64,000 nucleotides of DNA, taken from contig CM066740.1 in assembly GCA_033961575.1 (NCBI GenBank), positions 15,289,501 through 15,353,500 of the forward strand, given 5' to 3'. The position numbers and the translations under genes are program-made. The stretch is from Aselliscus stoliczkanus (lineage: Eukaryota; Chordata; Mammalia; Chiroptera; Hipposideridae). Below, piece by piece: positions 35,053-50,400 of the stretch. The notes below the pieces were generated by a model that ran no database searches, was not told the origin of the DNA, and saw only the letters and a program-made list of their open reading frames with translations. Positions within the stretch are counted from its first letter, which is position 1, and the number at the start of each line of letters is the position of its first letter.

Positions 35053-38000
35053 TCAGGATTCCTGTGGAGCTGTGCTCATTTTACATCCATGTGAACTGCT
35101 GTCATCACTACTGTGTCCAAACCCGGAGGATGAACTGGAAAAGAAGAGGGGAAAAATCATAAAAAGAGGAAATTGGTTTTCACAACACACTCAAAGCCTG
35201 AGTAACAGAGGAGAACTTTAATTATCTCCAGTCACAAAGAGAGACAGGAAATTTGGACTTTTAATTAGCCATTTGGAGTGCAGTTGGATATTTTTTTAGC
35301 TAGATAATTTAAACGCGAATAATTCAAGTCTGACTAAATGAAAGTCCCATAATCAGAATGCAGATAATTGAATTTCTACTGCATTCATTAATTCAGTGTG
35401 GAGGTGTGTGTGAAGTCTACTATGATGAGCTGTCACAGCTCAATAAAATCTCAGTCAATTAATTTTTTCATTATCTTAGTATTACATCAACAAAAAAGTG
35501 AAGTGTGTGTATCTATCCATATGCATGCCTGTGCACTATGTGTTATATGAAGCCCCATACTGTAAATCGTAACACAAGGAAATACCTTTCTGAGTCATAA
35601 TCTATATCATTTTCTTTTTTTCCTTCTTCATCTTCTTCAGGGAAACGTCTGTTCATCAAGGCAAACTTGTGAATTGCTTCTTCTACAGAGTACTTAGTCT
35701 GCCCAGAAACGCATGCCTCGATGTCTTCTGAATTCAGATGGCTCTGTAAGAAGAGGTGAAGGCTGCTATCTGAAAGCAAAAGTGCATTCTGTAGGACCCT
35801 GTGTAAGAGAAAAAAGGAAAATAATCAGTGAACATGGATGGATAATTATAGGGTAGGAGAGAGAAAAACACTAGAAATGTGCCGCCAAAGTAATTCCTCT
35901 ACTGTGGCAAACTTTGCATGAATTATGGACTGTGCTTATTAAAGGGATGAAAGCATATATTAACTTTTATTCAATTATTTGGAAATTTAGGTGAGTAAAA
36001 ACATGAAGCTAATAGTTAAGAAGATCTGTTAAAAGAATAACTTCAAATAATTTCTTCAATTTAACCATCTGTTATGACCATGTGGATTAATTATGGAAAT
36101 ATTTTGCTTATGTAGTCATAGAAATTTATTCTAGTTAAAAAATTGACTGCCAACCAGCATGTCAATCCTGTGATCTTTATTGGCAAGATTGTCAGGCAAC
36201 ATCAAAACTTTCAATTACTATTAAAAAGTCAATACATTTCTTTATTAAAAAAAAACTTTACAAGTACACTTATATACAAGTTTACAAGGGCTCAGTTGAG
36301 AGGTAGCTTTTTTTGAACACCTAAGATTAACTAGAAATTTCTTTAGAATCTTCCATGGCAGTGTGTAATTCTATGTTGTTAAAATGAGCCACCAAATAAA
36401 ATTGCTTCAGCCAATTTTACCGTACATATTATTAAAATGTAATTTTGTGATAAGTACATACTAGCCTTCCCACATTCAAGACACAAGTTTACAAAGAGAA
36501 GACAGATTTCAACTAGTGCCTCAGAATTACAGGGAGGAGTAAAAACTACCCTGAAGCAAAGTCTACACATGCTCAAATTCATATTATCAGTGAATGTGTT
36601 TTTTTATGAGATGCATGTCTTAGAACAGGAAATTAAGTCAGATTACACCCTTATATTTAAATAAAAACTTTTTTATCTTTTTAGCAAAAGATTTTTTATA
36701 TAATTTAGGCTCTATTAATAGTTCAATAATGATACTAAGACCAGATATGGGAGACAAAAACTAAAACACCTAAACTCAAGTATAATTTTGCCCGACATGG
36801 GATTTTTCATAGAGAGCTATGAAAAATAGATTATGTGTTTCAGACCAAATGAACCTTACGTGATGTTCTGCATTTTTTTAACAAGTAATTAGAAAAGTAA
36901 ATCTCTCTGAGCCATTCATATCAGTGTACTTAAAATCCAAGGTCATTAGAACATTTCCTTTTCTTCAAAATAAAACAACTTTTTTCAAGAAAGCAAACGT
37001 CTGAACATGCACAGTATCCACACCAAAATCCAGCCGTCCCTTTTGTTTCAATAGGGCTTACAAATGTAGTTCGAGAAAATATTCTTTACTGGCCTAAGAA
37101 AAGGAAAAGGAAAACCTTTGGGCTTTTTACAAGGCCAAATCTCAAGCAAAGCAGCTAAATATTATACTTCCTGTCTCTCCATGTCATCTGCCCTGGGTTC
37201 TCCAAGATGACCATATCACATGATAAAGATGAATTTACCAAACACAAGTAGTAAATTCCTGTTACTACTCTTCGAGATTTATTTTCTACGTTTATGAATG
37301 TTTACCACTCTTGTTTTAAATACTTCAAAATCAAGACAAGATTTATATGGCAACAACCCATTAATATTAACTTGCGTTCGCTGTGAAGTCTGAACGGAGT
37401 GTTTCCTGTGTCCCTCTGTCAGTGGTTTCCTGCCAGCCATGGTGCAAGTAACTGTTCATAGGATTATACTTACTGCTTTGTTTCTGTTGGAAATGTGTTT
37501 TTTCTTTATAAAATAATGGGTAATCTTTAAAATTGATTTTAGATGGTTCAAGGCATTACACCACAAAAGTAATGAGCACTAATGCCAATGATATTGGACA
37601 CAAATTCATTTTAGCTTTATTTCATGTCTAAAGCAATTCTACTGAGCCTTGAACTGCTCACGCGCTGTTATTAACTTGCTAGTAACCTAACACATGGGTA
37701 CAGCAAACAAAAATGATCAGAGTCCAGGGTGATCGGGACCTCAAGGCTACTGTGTTTTTTTTCTTAAGCTATAATTCAATTTCCAATTTTACTGTACATT
37801 AGACTCATTATTTCCCAGTGTTTTCTGCTTACTGCTGCCATCTGGAGGACACACAGGTAAAAAGCCAGAGGGAGCTGGGCACACCCAGCTCACAATTCTA
37901 AAGGGGGAGGGACACCCACACAGGCCTGGAATTCAAAAACTGTTTAGGCGCAGTTCTGATGTTTTGAGTTCCCTCGATCTGGCTGGCTAAATTGATGCCA

Positions 38001-38660
38001 CCATTGCTCCATGGGTCTGAGTTGTAAATAAGCAAAAGTAATTTTGAATGTATTTGATTTTTATTTTTAGTCTGAGATTTCATTCTGAAATTAAAAGTAA
38101 AAAAATTTTGAGGATGTTTGCCCATCTGATTCGGTGAGCATAACTAGCTCATTTTAAGTGATACCTAGTTTAATATACCAGGTAGTGCTGTAACTGCCAT
38201 CATCATCGTATCAAATCCTATTTTTACCTTAGTCATATTTGTGCTACATTTCCCACAAACAAACCTAATAGCAGTAAATCAACTTCAAACTTAATCTAAA
38301 GAGTACTTTGCGAAGCAATCAATAAGATGTCATCTGTATAAGCCTCCATAAAAATAAATGTATACAATTTTCAAGCCTTTATAAAAGGGACAAAAAATAG
38401 TCTCTAGAATTCTAAAGGAATTTGTGAAAAGATATTTACAACATGAGTCAAAACATAGGAAACATTCCTTTCCCCATAACAACTTTAAACAAAGCAAAAC
38501 CTGTTTATCCCTTGAATGGGATACAGTTGAATATCTGGTTTCCCTCATGTGATTTTATTAGGTATATTATATATTGGTTCAGTTGAGAACAATATATAGC
38601 TATGCAAAAACATTTAATCTAACGAAGGACGCTCTGGGTCTGTTGTACCTAATATAATTT

Positions 38661-38701
<41 letters not shown>

Positions 38702-38848
38702 CTGTATAGCATGTGGAAGGTTAGCAGTTTGATGTAGGAAAAAAAATTCAGTTTGTTTACCACGAGAAAAAATAAAGCCTACAAATCTTCATTAAAAACA
38801 TTCATGAACTGTGCTGTGGTGCCCTCTATTGAACATAAAGACATAAAA

Positions 38849-38899
<51 letters not shown>

Positions 38900-41800
38900 T
38901 AGCTATCGTGTCTCCATGATATCCTTTTGTAAAAAAAAAAAAATGATCCTTAAATTTTTAAGAAATACAAAACTGTAATACAAAACTCTACACTGTAAGG
39001 TAAATGTAGCTATATTAATGGGATGAATTCAATAAAGTAGGAAAGCTGGCTCCCACTCATGATATCAATTAAACATAAAAAAAATAACAGTAATGCCATA
39101 TTCATAGTTGGAGTCTTATCAACAGAGTTTAAAATTTTAGTCTACAACTTTTTTTCCCCATAACTACTAGTAGAAGTGACTTATAATTAGTCAGGGGGGA
39201 AAATCCCAAAAGGGAGATGATAGCCAAGATTGAGGAAAAATGAATATATTTGAAAAATCTCACAATCATACTGACCAAATTTAACCAGTATTTAAGAGTT
39301 CTGCTAATTATAAAACTTGCCAGTTCCTGGGATTAATATAGTGCATCCACCTTTCTATAATTTCCTTGTTTATAAAATTGAGATACCCAACTCCCAATAT
39401 TATTGTAGGCATTGAGATAAAACATGTAAAAATATAGCAAGTGTTCAATAAGTTATTCTTTTTGGCATTAGTGAAAGAAGCAACTTTCTAATTTCTCTGT
39501 GAAGATTGGCCTGGATCTGTACTTTGCTATTATATATTATTTCACAAAACACCTTACAATGAAAAAAGGTTATATCTATATTATATACACTTATGTCCAG
39601 AGACACTAGCATTTTGGTTTCAAAAGGTTTGAGCATACCATGTGCTCTGGGTTCATAACTTCAAAACTTAAAATAAAATGCAGAGTTTTAAAATTCATGT
39701 TAAAAATCTACCACCCAAGTATATTTAATGCTGTGATATCTTCCCTCTCAAGTTCCTAAAGTGCTCTACAAACAAGGTACTTATTTGTTCGTAATGGTGG
39801 CCCTACTTAATGGGTAATCAGTGGACCTCAGAGGATGTCAAGCTGGGGTCAGGACTCTGCCAAGATGGGCAAGTTATATGTCGCATCCTGTTTCCCAAAG
39901 TGGGCTTGGGCTGGCAGACCCCAAGGGCACCAATGACATGGAAGATTGCTATTTCTACACAAACCTGAGGACACAGAAAGGAGGGTGGGGAGGGCCAAGG
40001 GAAACCACATTATTTTGTCATTCAGGTGAGGCCTGAATCCATCCATTAGGTATTAGACTCCTCACCTCCTTCAGGTTCAAACCACATAGATGCACCACCA
40101 GCTTGGAGACTAATGTTCACCAGTGCAGTGGAACAAGGAACATCACGAAAGAACTCGGTGTCTATTCTATGATTTGACTGCTGATAGCCCAGATCCAAGT
40201 TTAAGGATTCTAGCCATCCTCTCCCTGATAGACATTTGGTGCTTCCCCACTAGAATGGAAACTTCATGAAGACAAGGATTTGTGTCCGTTTTGTGAGCTC
40301 CTGTATCCCCAGTACCCAGCCTGGCCCAACATAGTCACTTAATAAAAGGTTTTCCTTTCCGATGCACCATTTGAAGGACACATCCACTCAGTGAGGTCAG
40401 CAATGCATGGGTAACACCACGGCACTCTTCATAGCAAACCAAGGCTCAAAGGAATTAAGTGACTTTTCCATGGTTGTATAACCAGAAAAAGGAAATCAGG
40501 AGCCAAGGTTCATGGGAGACCTGGAACCCAGCTTTTCAAGCTCCTAATCCAGGACACTTTTCACTATGACGTCTGCATCAAATTCAGTCGTAAACAGGCG
40601 ACACAATATGCAAAAACAACTGAGTACAAGCATAACATCGCTGCGGCCAAGGGACACTCAAGTCATTAGTTTGGTAGGATCATCTCTGTGGTAGGAAAGG
40701 TGTTCAAAACAATGAAGTGATTCCTGGTCCAAAGCAAGTGCCCTGCGCTTAACCAGCAACATAAACACAGAGACACATGAGGTCCTCTGACCTCAAATAA
40801 GAAACAAGCAGCTCCGCAGTGCTGACGGGGACTGCGGGATTTGGCTATTCCTGATAAGCCCTCACTGGCAATGGCCAGACTGCAGCTTCCCGGAGCAGCT
40901 TCTGGAACAGGGCACTCTGCAAACTTGGACTGCAGGGACCACATCTTAAGGGACAGGCCATTGGCCACCTGGGTCTCTTACAGACAACAATCGAAATCGG
41001 AGCTGTCCCCTAAAGGAAAAGGCAGAAAACACTTGAGCAGGTCTTTGTTCTGTCATGCCTGTGATCCCGGGAAAATATGCTCAGTTACTCAGTTCTTGTG
41101 GTCTCGTGTCATTTTTATTCCTCTGGCTTCTTTTTCTTTACTGGCCCTCCCTCAATTTATATCTTGGATGTTTCTGTATGTCTCCATGACCCCAGCAAAG
41201 GAAACGTACTATATCAATCTAATAGAAATATATATTAATATTCATGTGTATAGTTAATACCCAAACCCTTTATGAATGAGCCATATGGAGAGAAGGCAGT
41301 ATTATTATTTCAGGCTAGCACTAAGGTACCATGTAGTGAACTCAAAATGATATTACTTCAGACCCTGAAGCTAGAAGGAAAAGAAAGACAGTTCAGGTGA
41401 CTGAGCTCTGCCTCTAACTAGGAATCATATGACTCAGCCCATTTTCCTAACTATAATATGGGAAGTTGGAAAAATTAGCTCAAAGATATTTCATTTTTAA
41501 GTTCATTAAACAAATAATGGCCAATACTTAGATGGCACAAATTATATGCTAGACTTCTGAGTGCTTTACATCTGTTAGCTCATTTAATCCTCTCAACAGC
41601 TTTATAAAGTAGGTACTATTATTAACCCCATTTTACAGATGACAAAACAAAGGCACAGAAGAGGTAAAAGATTTGCCCCAATCCCCAGCTCATACGTAAC
41701 AGAGACAGGATTTGAACCCAGGAAGTCTGGCCTCAGAGTCTATGTGCAAACCAATCTGCTATCCTATGGGAGGGGTATTCCGGCATTCCAGGGTGGACAA

Positions 41801-44800
41801 AAAGGGAAATTATAGTAGTGTGAATTCAAGTCGTTTTAAGTGCAGTACCTACCTTCACCAAGTAATCCAGAGTTAATAACCCACTGAGACTATCAAACAC
41901 CAATAAATAGTCCCTCATAAACATTCCCTCCAAAGAGTAGAGTTAAATGATTCATTTACAGAAGCCCAGAAGGGCATTAGCAGCCCACTGCAGAGCTGAT
42001 TTTCATCTGTCAATCCTAAATGTTGTAAATAAAGACAGTTTTTAAGAAGTGCCTTTTTAATGGAGCACATCTGTTTTCTGGCAAATTTTACTTTTGTCAG
42101 CTAACTCCCTAGTAATGTGGCTCTGCTTTACAGCTTAAGGGCCGTGTATTTTTATCTGACTCAATTAGTTCATTGTTCTCTTTCTAGAAGATCTGGTCCC
42201 GAATATGCACCATATGATGTGAGCCACAAGATGGCGCTCTAATATAGGAAATGAACTACTGAGATTAGTGCTAAAGCGGATCATTAGCATATCAGAAATA
42301 CTAAATAGTAATGCTCTCCCTGGCATAGCACGCTCAACTCTTGCAAAGCACTGTTCTTGCATCTCCTGTGTGGTCACAAGAGCTTCTGCACACTTACTTT
42401 CTGAGGAAATCTTCCAAACCCTGACGCCGTTGATCTACGTGTTGGCGATTGTTCATGTTGAAAAACAGGTTTTTAGATGGAAGTTCCGGCACTTGTCTTA
42501 TAAGGAAAGAAAAAAAAAATTTATAAATTGCAATCAAGAATGCCTATACAATCCTTCATAATTTATATCTCTGTAAATCTTATGTATATCAAACGTCTAA
42601 ATATCGAATATAATAATGAAGTCTCCTCAATGTATTCTTTAAATCACTTACACCAGCAATGCATTACTTTGGAGTCTCTGCCTCAGCCACACAAATTCTC
42701 TGTATCTTCTTCGTACACAGGATGTTTTCATTGTAAAACACATGCTATTGGTCTGTTTAGAGAAAAGACAAATATAAGACTCACTAGAGGAAAAAAATGT
42801 TTTTCTTATATCTATAATTCACTATATGCCTCCCCAACTTTTTAAATAGGACTTAAAATACTAAAAGTACATCTGTATTTATGCCAGACTCAAATCTTGC
42901 ACATAAGCCACCACTATCACAGCCCTGAAGGCAGCTGGGATGACATAAATGAGCAGCGTTGTCCTGGGGTAAGGCATGACCCAGCCATTCCCTGTCCTGA
43001 AGCAGCCTCCTGCTCACCTCTTAGCACTGCTTTCAAAGACAAATCATAAAAATTAAACAAGTTCTGAAGCATAAATGACCAGTAGGAACTCAGGGTCATC
43101 TGTTGTATTTTAACACCTTTCGTCTGTCCATGCAGGTGGAGTAGCCTTTGGGGGTTAGAGACACCATCTCCTGGCCCCTGACAGGACATCAAGGAAGCCA
43201 TTGTGTCCTTGATACAGCCATCATTGCAGATCACACAAATCACCAGGAATCCTGAAATCAGTTTTAAACTAGAGGACAGCATCTCCTGTCTTTACTAGAT
43301 AAGCGAGGGAGTGTGATCAGAGTTAGAGAGGCATGCGGTTCATAGGGACGCATATCCACCTAAGGGATCCAAATTCTAGGCCTGGCTCTGCTACAGGACA
43401 AGTCACTTAAACTTCAGGTTCCTGAAGGGTCAAACAGGGATGAAACTGTACACACCTATTTCACGGGGTGGTTGTGAGGACAGAAAAACACTTCGCAAAT
43501 GTTATCTATGCATTAACACAGTTACTAGTTACTAATGTTCGTTTCCTTCCAGCTACCCTAAGGCAGGCATGGAAAAAGCCACCTATGGAGTCCCCATCCT
43601 AAGCACAATAGCAATGCTTCTCCTTTGGGTAAAGCGAGAGACTGGCAAATATTTGTCTACTGTTTTTGTAAGAAGATCTCTTTTCTCTGTTTATTTCAAA
43701 TCTATATTTCATAATCTTTATACTGACAAATGAAATTTTTTTGCCCCCGAGATTTATATTATTTCAAAAAGTGTTCTGATTCCACCATTTAAGAAGTACC
43801 CAGCGGATGCTTTCCTTGGGAAATAGAAGTGATTGTGTGTATTAGCTCTTAAACTGTTCCCATGAAATGTATGGCACCGTTCCTGGTACTCCTCAGAAAA
43901 CCTCAGGATGCAGAGAGGTTCAGAGACTTGTCCCCAAAGTGGCTAGTGGTCGAAATCCTATCATCTTTGACAATAAAGCAGCAAAACGTGCTGGACAGAG
44001 GTTTATGGCACAATAAATTCTGTGTGTGGATTTCAAAGCACACTAGGGCCTCCTTCTAATGTGCTCCTTGGGGGCTAAGACAGCAGGCCGTTGACACCAG
44101 AATTAGCGTTCTAACGAGGCGGGGGTAGGCATCCTCGGAGGGCTCCCTCCCTGGAGAGGGCCAGGCCACTGCAGGGACTCCAATGCCTTGGGTACAGAGT
44201 GGGTCTATTTCAACTCCCTTTCATTTAGGTGTATTTCTCTGTTCAGAATCACTATAGAGGTCAATACTGGAGATCCATCTGGTACCCACACCAAACCAAG
44301 GTCTATCTATAAGTCCTCCACTTGCAGGACGAGTTCAGGAAAATATATGTGAGGCACTTCCCACCTCTAGAGTAGTGTAAAATTACAAGTAAATGCTAAG
44401 ATTTCAGAGTCCCCTGAAATCATTTCCCTTGAGGTTAATTTAAATGAGTCAAACACTCATTTAAATTGCAGGTAGCATCTCTACCTGCAAAGCTCCAGTA
44501 CAGCATCTAGGTATAGCATCCAAGGGAGGCTGACTGGAACTCTCCAGTTCCCCCATCCATTCCAAATCACAGAACAACAGGTGGAAGCTTCTTCAGGATT
44601 AGGCTACACTGAGATCACTGATTTATTAGTTCCTCTAAATCTGTTTGCTGGTTTCTGCTATCTACCAAGCCAAGGAGATTTAGTCATTGTCAATATATTA
44701 GCATTTAAACGCCAAAACACCACCAAATAACATTTGAGGAACCCATTATTTCTGGCTCAAGGTGGACATGTCTGAATTCATATCATTCTATCTATGTAGC

Positions 44801-47445
44801 AGAGAAAAATCCATACTTTCATTAACTCCCTGAGGATAACTACATTTCAAACCTACCATAAAGTATGTGATAAGGACCCAAACTTTTTTGAGCAGGTTAA
44901 AAGGCAACTAAACAATTTCATTTTACTTTCAAATGCTTAGTCTTATATACTCGTGTTATAAGGTTCAACACAGAATGCATATCTGGTATGGCTTTATGAG
45001 TAAAACCAAAACAAAATCAAAATGCAAGGCATATCCGGGCAATGGATTTCCAACACAGCCATCAAAAGAGCAAGTCTGAGTTTCTACTTTGTTTATTTTC
45101 TAAATTGGGAAACTTGAAAGAAAAAAGGAAAGAAAGGAGGAAAAAATAAAATGGTGACTGGGTGTCCAATATACCAAGTTAGCTACTTACCATGGAAAGA
45201 TTAAAGGTGGCTAAATTTTACTTCGCTTGCACTATGTAGTCACAGATAAAACTTGTGCCTGTTTCTATGCTCCCAAGAAAAGCCTGAACTAAATCAGGAA
45301 GTGACGATCTCCCTGATTAAGGCCAAAAAACTAACATGTGGGCCAAATCCAGCTTGCCACTTATCTTCACAAATAAAGTCTTATTGGAACACAATTACAC
45401 TCATTCATTTATGTATTGTTTATGGCTGCTTTCACCCTACAAGAGCAGAGCTGAGTAGTTTCGAGAAAGACTGTATGGCCCACAGAGCTGAAGACATTTA
45501 TTACCTGGCCCTTGGCAGAAAGTTTCCTGATTATTGTTCAAGACAATCATAGAAGGCCACACACCAAATGTTCAAGAGATCATGATACAGTATTGTTTCC
45601 AAATACAGTACTTCATTTCTGGTTATTACGTTAATTACTCAGAATCTAGACTAAAGGAAAATAATTGCACATATTCATGTCCTACTTCCTTATTCTATAT
45701 ATAAAAACACTACACATTCTTCTCTACGGAACTCCACATCCTCAAAAGAACTTAAGATTTATCAGGTAATACTTGATTACCCAGAAATATGCTATAAATA
45801 TCATAAAGAAATACCATGAATGAGGTATAAATATTCTTTAACTGTGAATTTTAGACAGAGTCACATCTTCATACAAGACAATAAACGTTGAAATATTAAT
45901 ATTAACAAAGGTACAACAAGGAACTCAAATAAGTCATTTTTCAACTTTAGGAACCATCTTATTACCTCCTTTAAGATACAAGTACAAGTTGTAACCATTA
46001 AAATTCAATTGAATTAGGAAAACTTTACAAATTTCAAGTCTATCACGGTATCCCATCGAACATATGCTACTAAAAATTACTATGATTTCTATAACTATTG
46101 ATTGCATACTTACATGAATACATATCTCATAGTCGATATAAGAATGCCAAAAGTCCTCCTTCTGAATCCGAGGATCTCGAACCCAGACACTTACAAATTC
46201 CTGTAAGGGCATCATAAATAAGTAGTTTATGTTACAAGTAGGTTACAAGTAAGGCTGGAGAGAGCTAAGAGACACGACTGGACTAGAACAAAACCGAAAT
46301 GAGCTTTAACTAATGTGGTTGTGATCCTTCAAAAAAACAAGAAGTAAAGTTAATGAATCAGGCACCATAGGAAGTCAAAAAAAAATAAAACCAAACCCAC
46401 TTTTGCCACAAATGGAATTTTTGAAAGAATGCAAAACCAAGCTGGGTGTACTTTTAAAGAGTTTTACAGGTTATGTGAAGACAATAAGAAAGTATACTCT
46501 AAAACATTTTTAATTTTCAATCATAAAAAAATATGTTCGTATTTTTCCCGAATTTTAAAAGTGGCAATTTCTTACTTTCTTCACCTCTCTAAATTACAAC
46601 GACAGGCCCTGCCTGATAAATCACTTCCCTAGAACACAAATAAGAAAGGGTAGCAAAGCTCGGGTGAAAAGCAAGCAATGAGTTGAAAGTGACTTAGTGT
46701 CTGCACCCCAGCGTCATGAGAATCAGCTTAGTTTAAACATATGTTAACATGTACAATAAAAATGTATCATGTTGGGCATAAATTTTAAAATATAATTTGT
46801 TCACTTGGTGATTACAAATTTTCTAATTGAATTTAAGTTTAGTATTTTAACTTTTTATCTAAAAAGGTGGGGGTTGTTTCAAGAGGCTGAAATATTAGCC
46901 ATTTCTTACTGTTTTACTTTGGCACGTCTGAGAGGCAAGCTGTGAACACTCTAGACAGAGCAGAAACAAGGCAGCAAGGTTTTCTGGACAGAGCATGTCC
47001 ATTCCATTATGGAAACAATAAAATGCGAATTTTCAGCGCAGAGGATTTAAAGAAAGGAGAAAAAAATATTCCCTGAAAATAACGTTTGCCACTTATAAAG
47101 TTCACCTTCTAAGACAACATAACGCTTTGTTCTTGCACTGCAGGCCCCCACCCTCTTCGCCCCCCACTGCTTGCCCTTAGTAGATAGGGATTATGAGTTA
47201 CTATTCCAAAAAAGGCTTATTTTAAAATCTTTTCATTATGTATTCTGAAAGTCAGTTAGAAGACAGAGAGACAATAAAACATAATAATTTAGCAATGTTC
47301 TACAGATCCTGGCTATTATTTCTCAAAAGCACTTTCTAAATTATAAGGGCTATTGCATCAGAGATAACGTAGATCCTGCCCAGAGATGGAAACTGAAACA
47401 AAACCCAGGCACTCTGCCCCCAGTCTGTCCACATTTCACCTCAGT

Positions 47446-47492
<47 letters not shown>

Positions 47493-50400
47493 AGTATTTT
47501 CCACATACCCACAGTTCTTAGAAGGAATAAATCAATCATCAATGAATCAATGAACAGGGCAAATAGGTTAAAAATAGGAGAGAAGAACAGAGTCCAGAGG
47601 AAGCCGTATTTATCCCTTCAAATGCCCCGCGCACACACACACTCGTGGCTGCATTCTGACTTTCAGGGACCCCGGGTACTTCTGCTATCAGAGGCCCTTT
47701 CTTCTATAAAATAAATATATACATATTAAAAACCATACTTTATGACTGTACTGGCATAAAGATGAATATATATATAAAACAATTATATATGAAAACCTTT
47801 TCTTTGGACCTATAAGTTTATTTTACTTTTTTGATTTAAAAAAATAAAATATTTTCATGGGCTCCTAAACGCAGTGTGGCGCCCTGGGCATTGGGCCTAA
47901 TGGAGAGGTGGGCACAGTGCTGGCAGAATGTTGCCAACGACTGACAAGGTTATGTGCCCCACTTTGAACCAGTAGGCTCCTAGTCGTCAGGTCACACGTG
48001 AGCCACACTCCCTCACAGGACACTGGTAGCTCTGCTTTTCTACTGGAGAGGCAGACATTCTTAAATATACCCAAAGGGAAATGAAATATTTCCAACAGCT
48101 CAATATTCCATGTTAACAGAGGACATGCACCTGTTACTGAAATGGTGGGCCTGTGCGCCAATGAAACAGGAAGGATAAGACCAGAAAACACGTTTGTCAA
48201 CCTGCTACAAACACACGATTTTTATAAAGTGTTTCTGAACTAAAACTATAAAATCTACAGTTATTATAGCATCACATACCCTCTGATCACTCAACATAAT
48301 ATCAATCAATGATGATAGTAATGAAAAATAGTTCTGGAAAAAGAAAAGAAAAAAAAAAAACAGGGCATATTTTTCCCCTATTTGTTTGCCACTGCCCAAT
48401 TGTGAACATATAAGCTTTGAGTAACATGTCCCTTCTCATGGAAAGAGCACTGATATTATGGTCATAAGACTCAGGGAAAATTCTGGCTGACCCACTTCCT
48501 AAATTGTGAACTTATTTACTGAGCCTCTGTTTCCATGCCCGGAAAATGGGAATAATGCCTGTCCAACCTATCTCAGCTGGTCATTAGGAAGATCAAATTC
48601 TAAAATACTGGTGAAAACACTGGGAAATTTTTCATTAAGTGCTACATGAATTTTTTATTTTTTTTATTTTTTTAGAAAGTAAAATGCTTATGAACCCAAA
48701 GCAGTGAGGTCTTCCCACAGATATTGGCAATAAGAAATTAAGAAAAGTTAAATGAACTGTATGTCTTTTTTTTAAGTACAAATCATTAATTTAACAACCC
48801 AGTAACAAATGCTCTAACACTGTAATTTTTCAGCCAAAGGCAGAGGGAGAGGAAATTTCACAGCACTTGCTCAGGGCAAGCCCTTCGTAACATTTGGAAA
48901 AGGAATGGACAGCGTAATGAGGAATTTGTAAAGAATCTCTTCATAGCAATGGGTTGGAATTTTCAGACGACCATTATTATTACTCATTAAGTCTAATCTG
49001 TAATCTTCTTAGGGAAAGGTATGTTGAATATATATTCTAAAACCACACTGGGGAAAAAATGTCTCCTAAGAACAACAATGCTCAACACATTAATTTAAAA
49101 AGCACCAAGTTTCCCATTAAAAAAAACAACACAGCAATGCATTTGAAATGTATACTCAAAATTTACTATAGTGCTAAGACTCCAAATATGTTTTTTTCAA
49201 TCCTGAAAATCTTTAACTTGGAATGCAAAATACCACTAATTCTTTTGTGGATGGCGAGCTTTCTTCCTTCTCATTCTCGTAAAGGCTGCTGTGGCCCTGG
49301 GAGCCGTCCCAGGCTGCTCTTCACACCCTGCTGCAAGCTCAGGGTGACCTCATCCTAACAGATGGTCTCAAGCACCCAGCATGAGCTGATGATTCCATCT
49401 CCAGCCCAGCCCACGCCTCTCTGCACAGATCGGGCCTCTTGCCTAGCCGGCGCCACCTGGAAGTCTCCTGAGCACACGAGTCCACACCTTCCCACACAAC
49501 CCTGCTCCCATCTCGGCCCCAATAACCCAAGCCAGAAACCCGGTTACCCCAGACTTCTACCATTCACCTCCCCAATCCACATGACCAAGTCCTCCAGACG
49601 CACCCTCCTTTGAACGCACGCTCTCTTCCCTCTGGTTCAAGGGCAGCTTGCACCACATTAATGCAAGGACCGCCTGCAACGAATTCATCCCCCACACTAA
49701 GACGAGAATGGTTCCAAAGCACACGTCTGATGGTATCACTTTCCTGCTGAAAATCCTTCAAAACCCGTCCCATAACCTCTGCAAACTCTAGCTCGCACAG
49801 CAGAGCCTTGCATGATTTTCACTCCACTCCTCTCCCAAGGCTAAGCTGAGCTTCCCAGATGCAACACGCCATCTCATACTTCCATGGCTTTGAACGAGTG
49901 GATCTCTCTGCCAGAACCGCTGTCCCCACCCCACTTCCTGCTTTTTCCTTCATCATCGTCGTCTTCTTTATTTTCTGCTAATTCCAATTCACTTTTTTTT
50001 TTTTTTTGAGGGCAGTGTCACTGGCCCTCATATGTGGGACCCGAACCGGGGCCGCTGGCTTCCCAAGCCAGCGCTTAACCACCGTGCCACTCGGCCAGCC
50101 CTCCAATTCACTTTTAAAAATGCATCTCAGTCTCCTTCTGGAAAACCTTCTGGAATCCCTCTGGAAATCCTCAGACTGATGCAGGCTGGTTTACAGGTCT
50201 GACCTTCCTCGGAGCCCCTGGGCAGCCCTTGGGCACCAGCCCTCCACACATTACTGCATTGGAATTACCTGTAGGTCTCCCCTATCAGGTGCCAAACAAC
50301 TCTAGTATTGCTTAGGCTGTCTTGTATAACTTGAGTTCCAAGGCGTTCTATTAATATAGCTGGATGAATAAATGAATGCCTGAAGGAAGGAATGAATGAG

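Larger units (their letters stand above)
35799..42397. other. SNX10 intron after coding exon 4 (6.6 kb)
   Basis: Mostly unique AT-rich sequence. Contains two dinucleotide microsatellites (38660-38700 and 38851-38894), L2 and MIR fragments at 40.2-40.6 kb and a MIR at 41.5-41.8 kb. No recent SINE or L1. Confidence 0.7.

Noticed and set aside
38660..38894. CRISPR-like spacing of repeats
   Set aside because: These are simple dinucleotide repeats in an animal intron; no direct-repeat/spacer pattern exists anywhere in the window.
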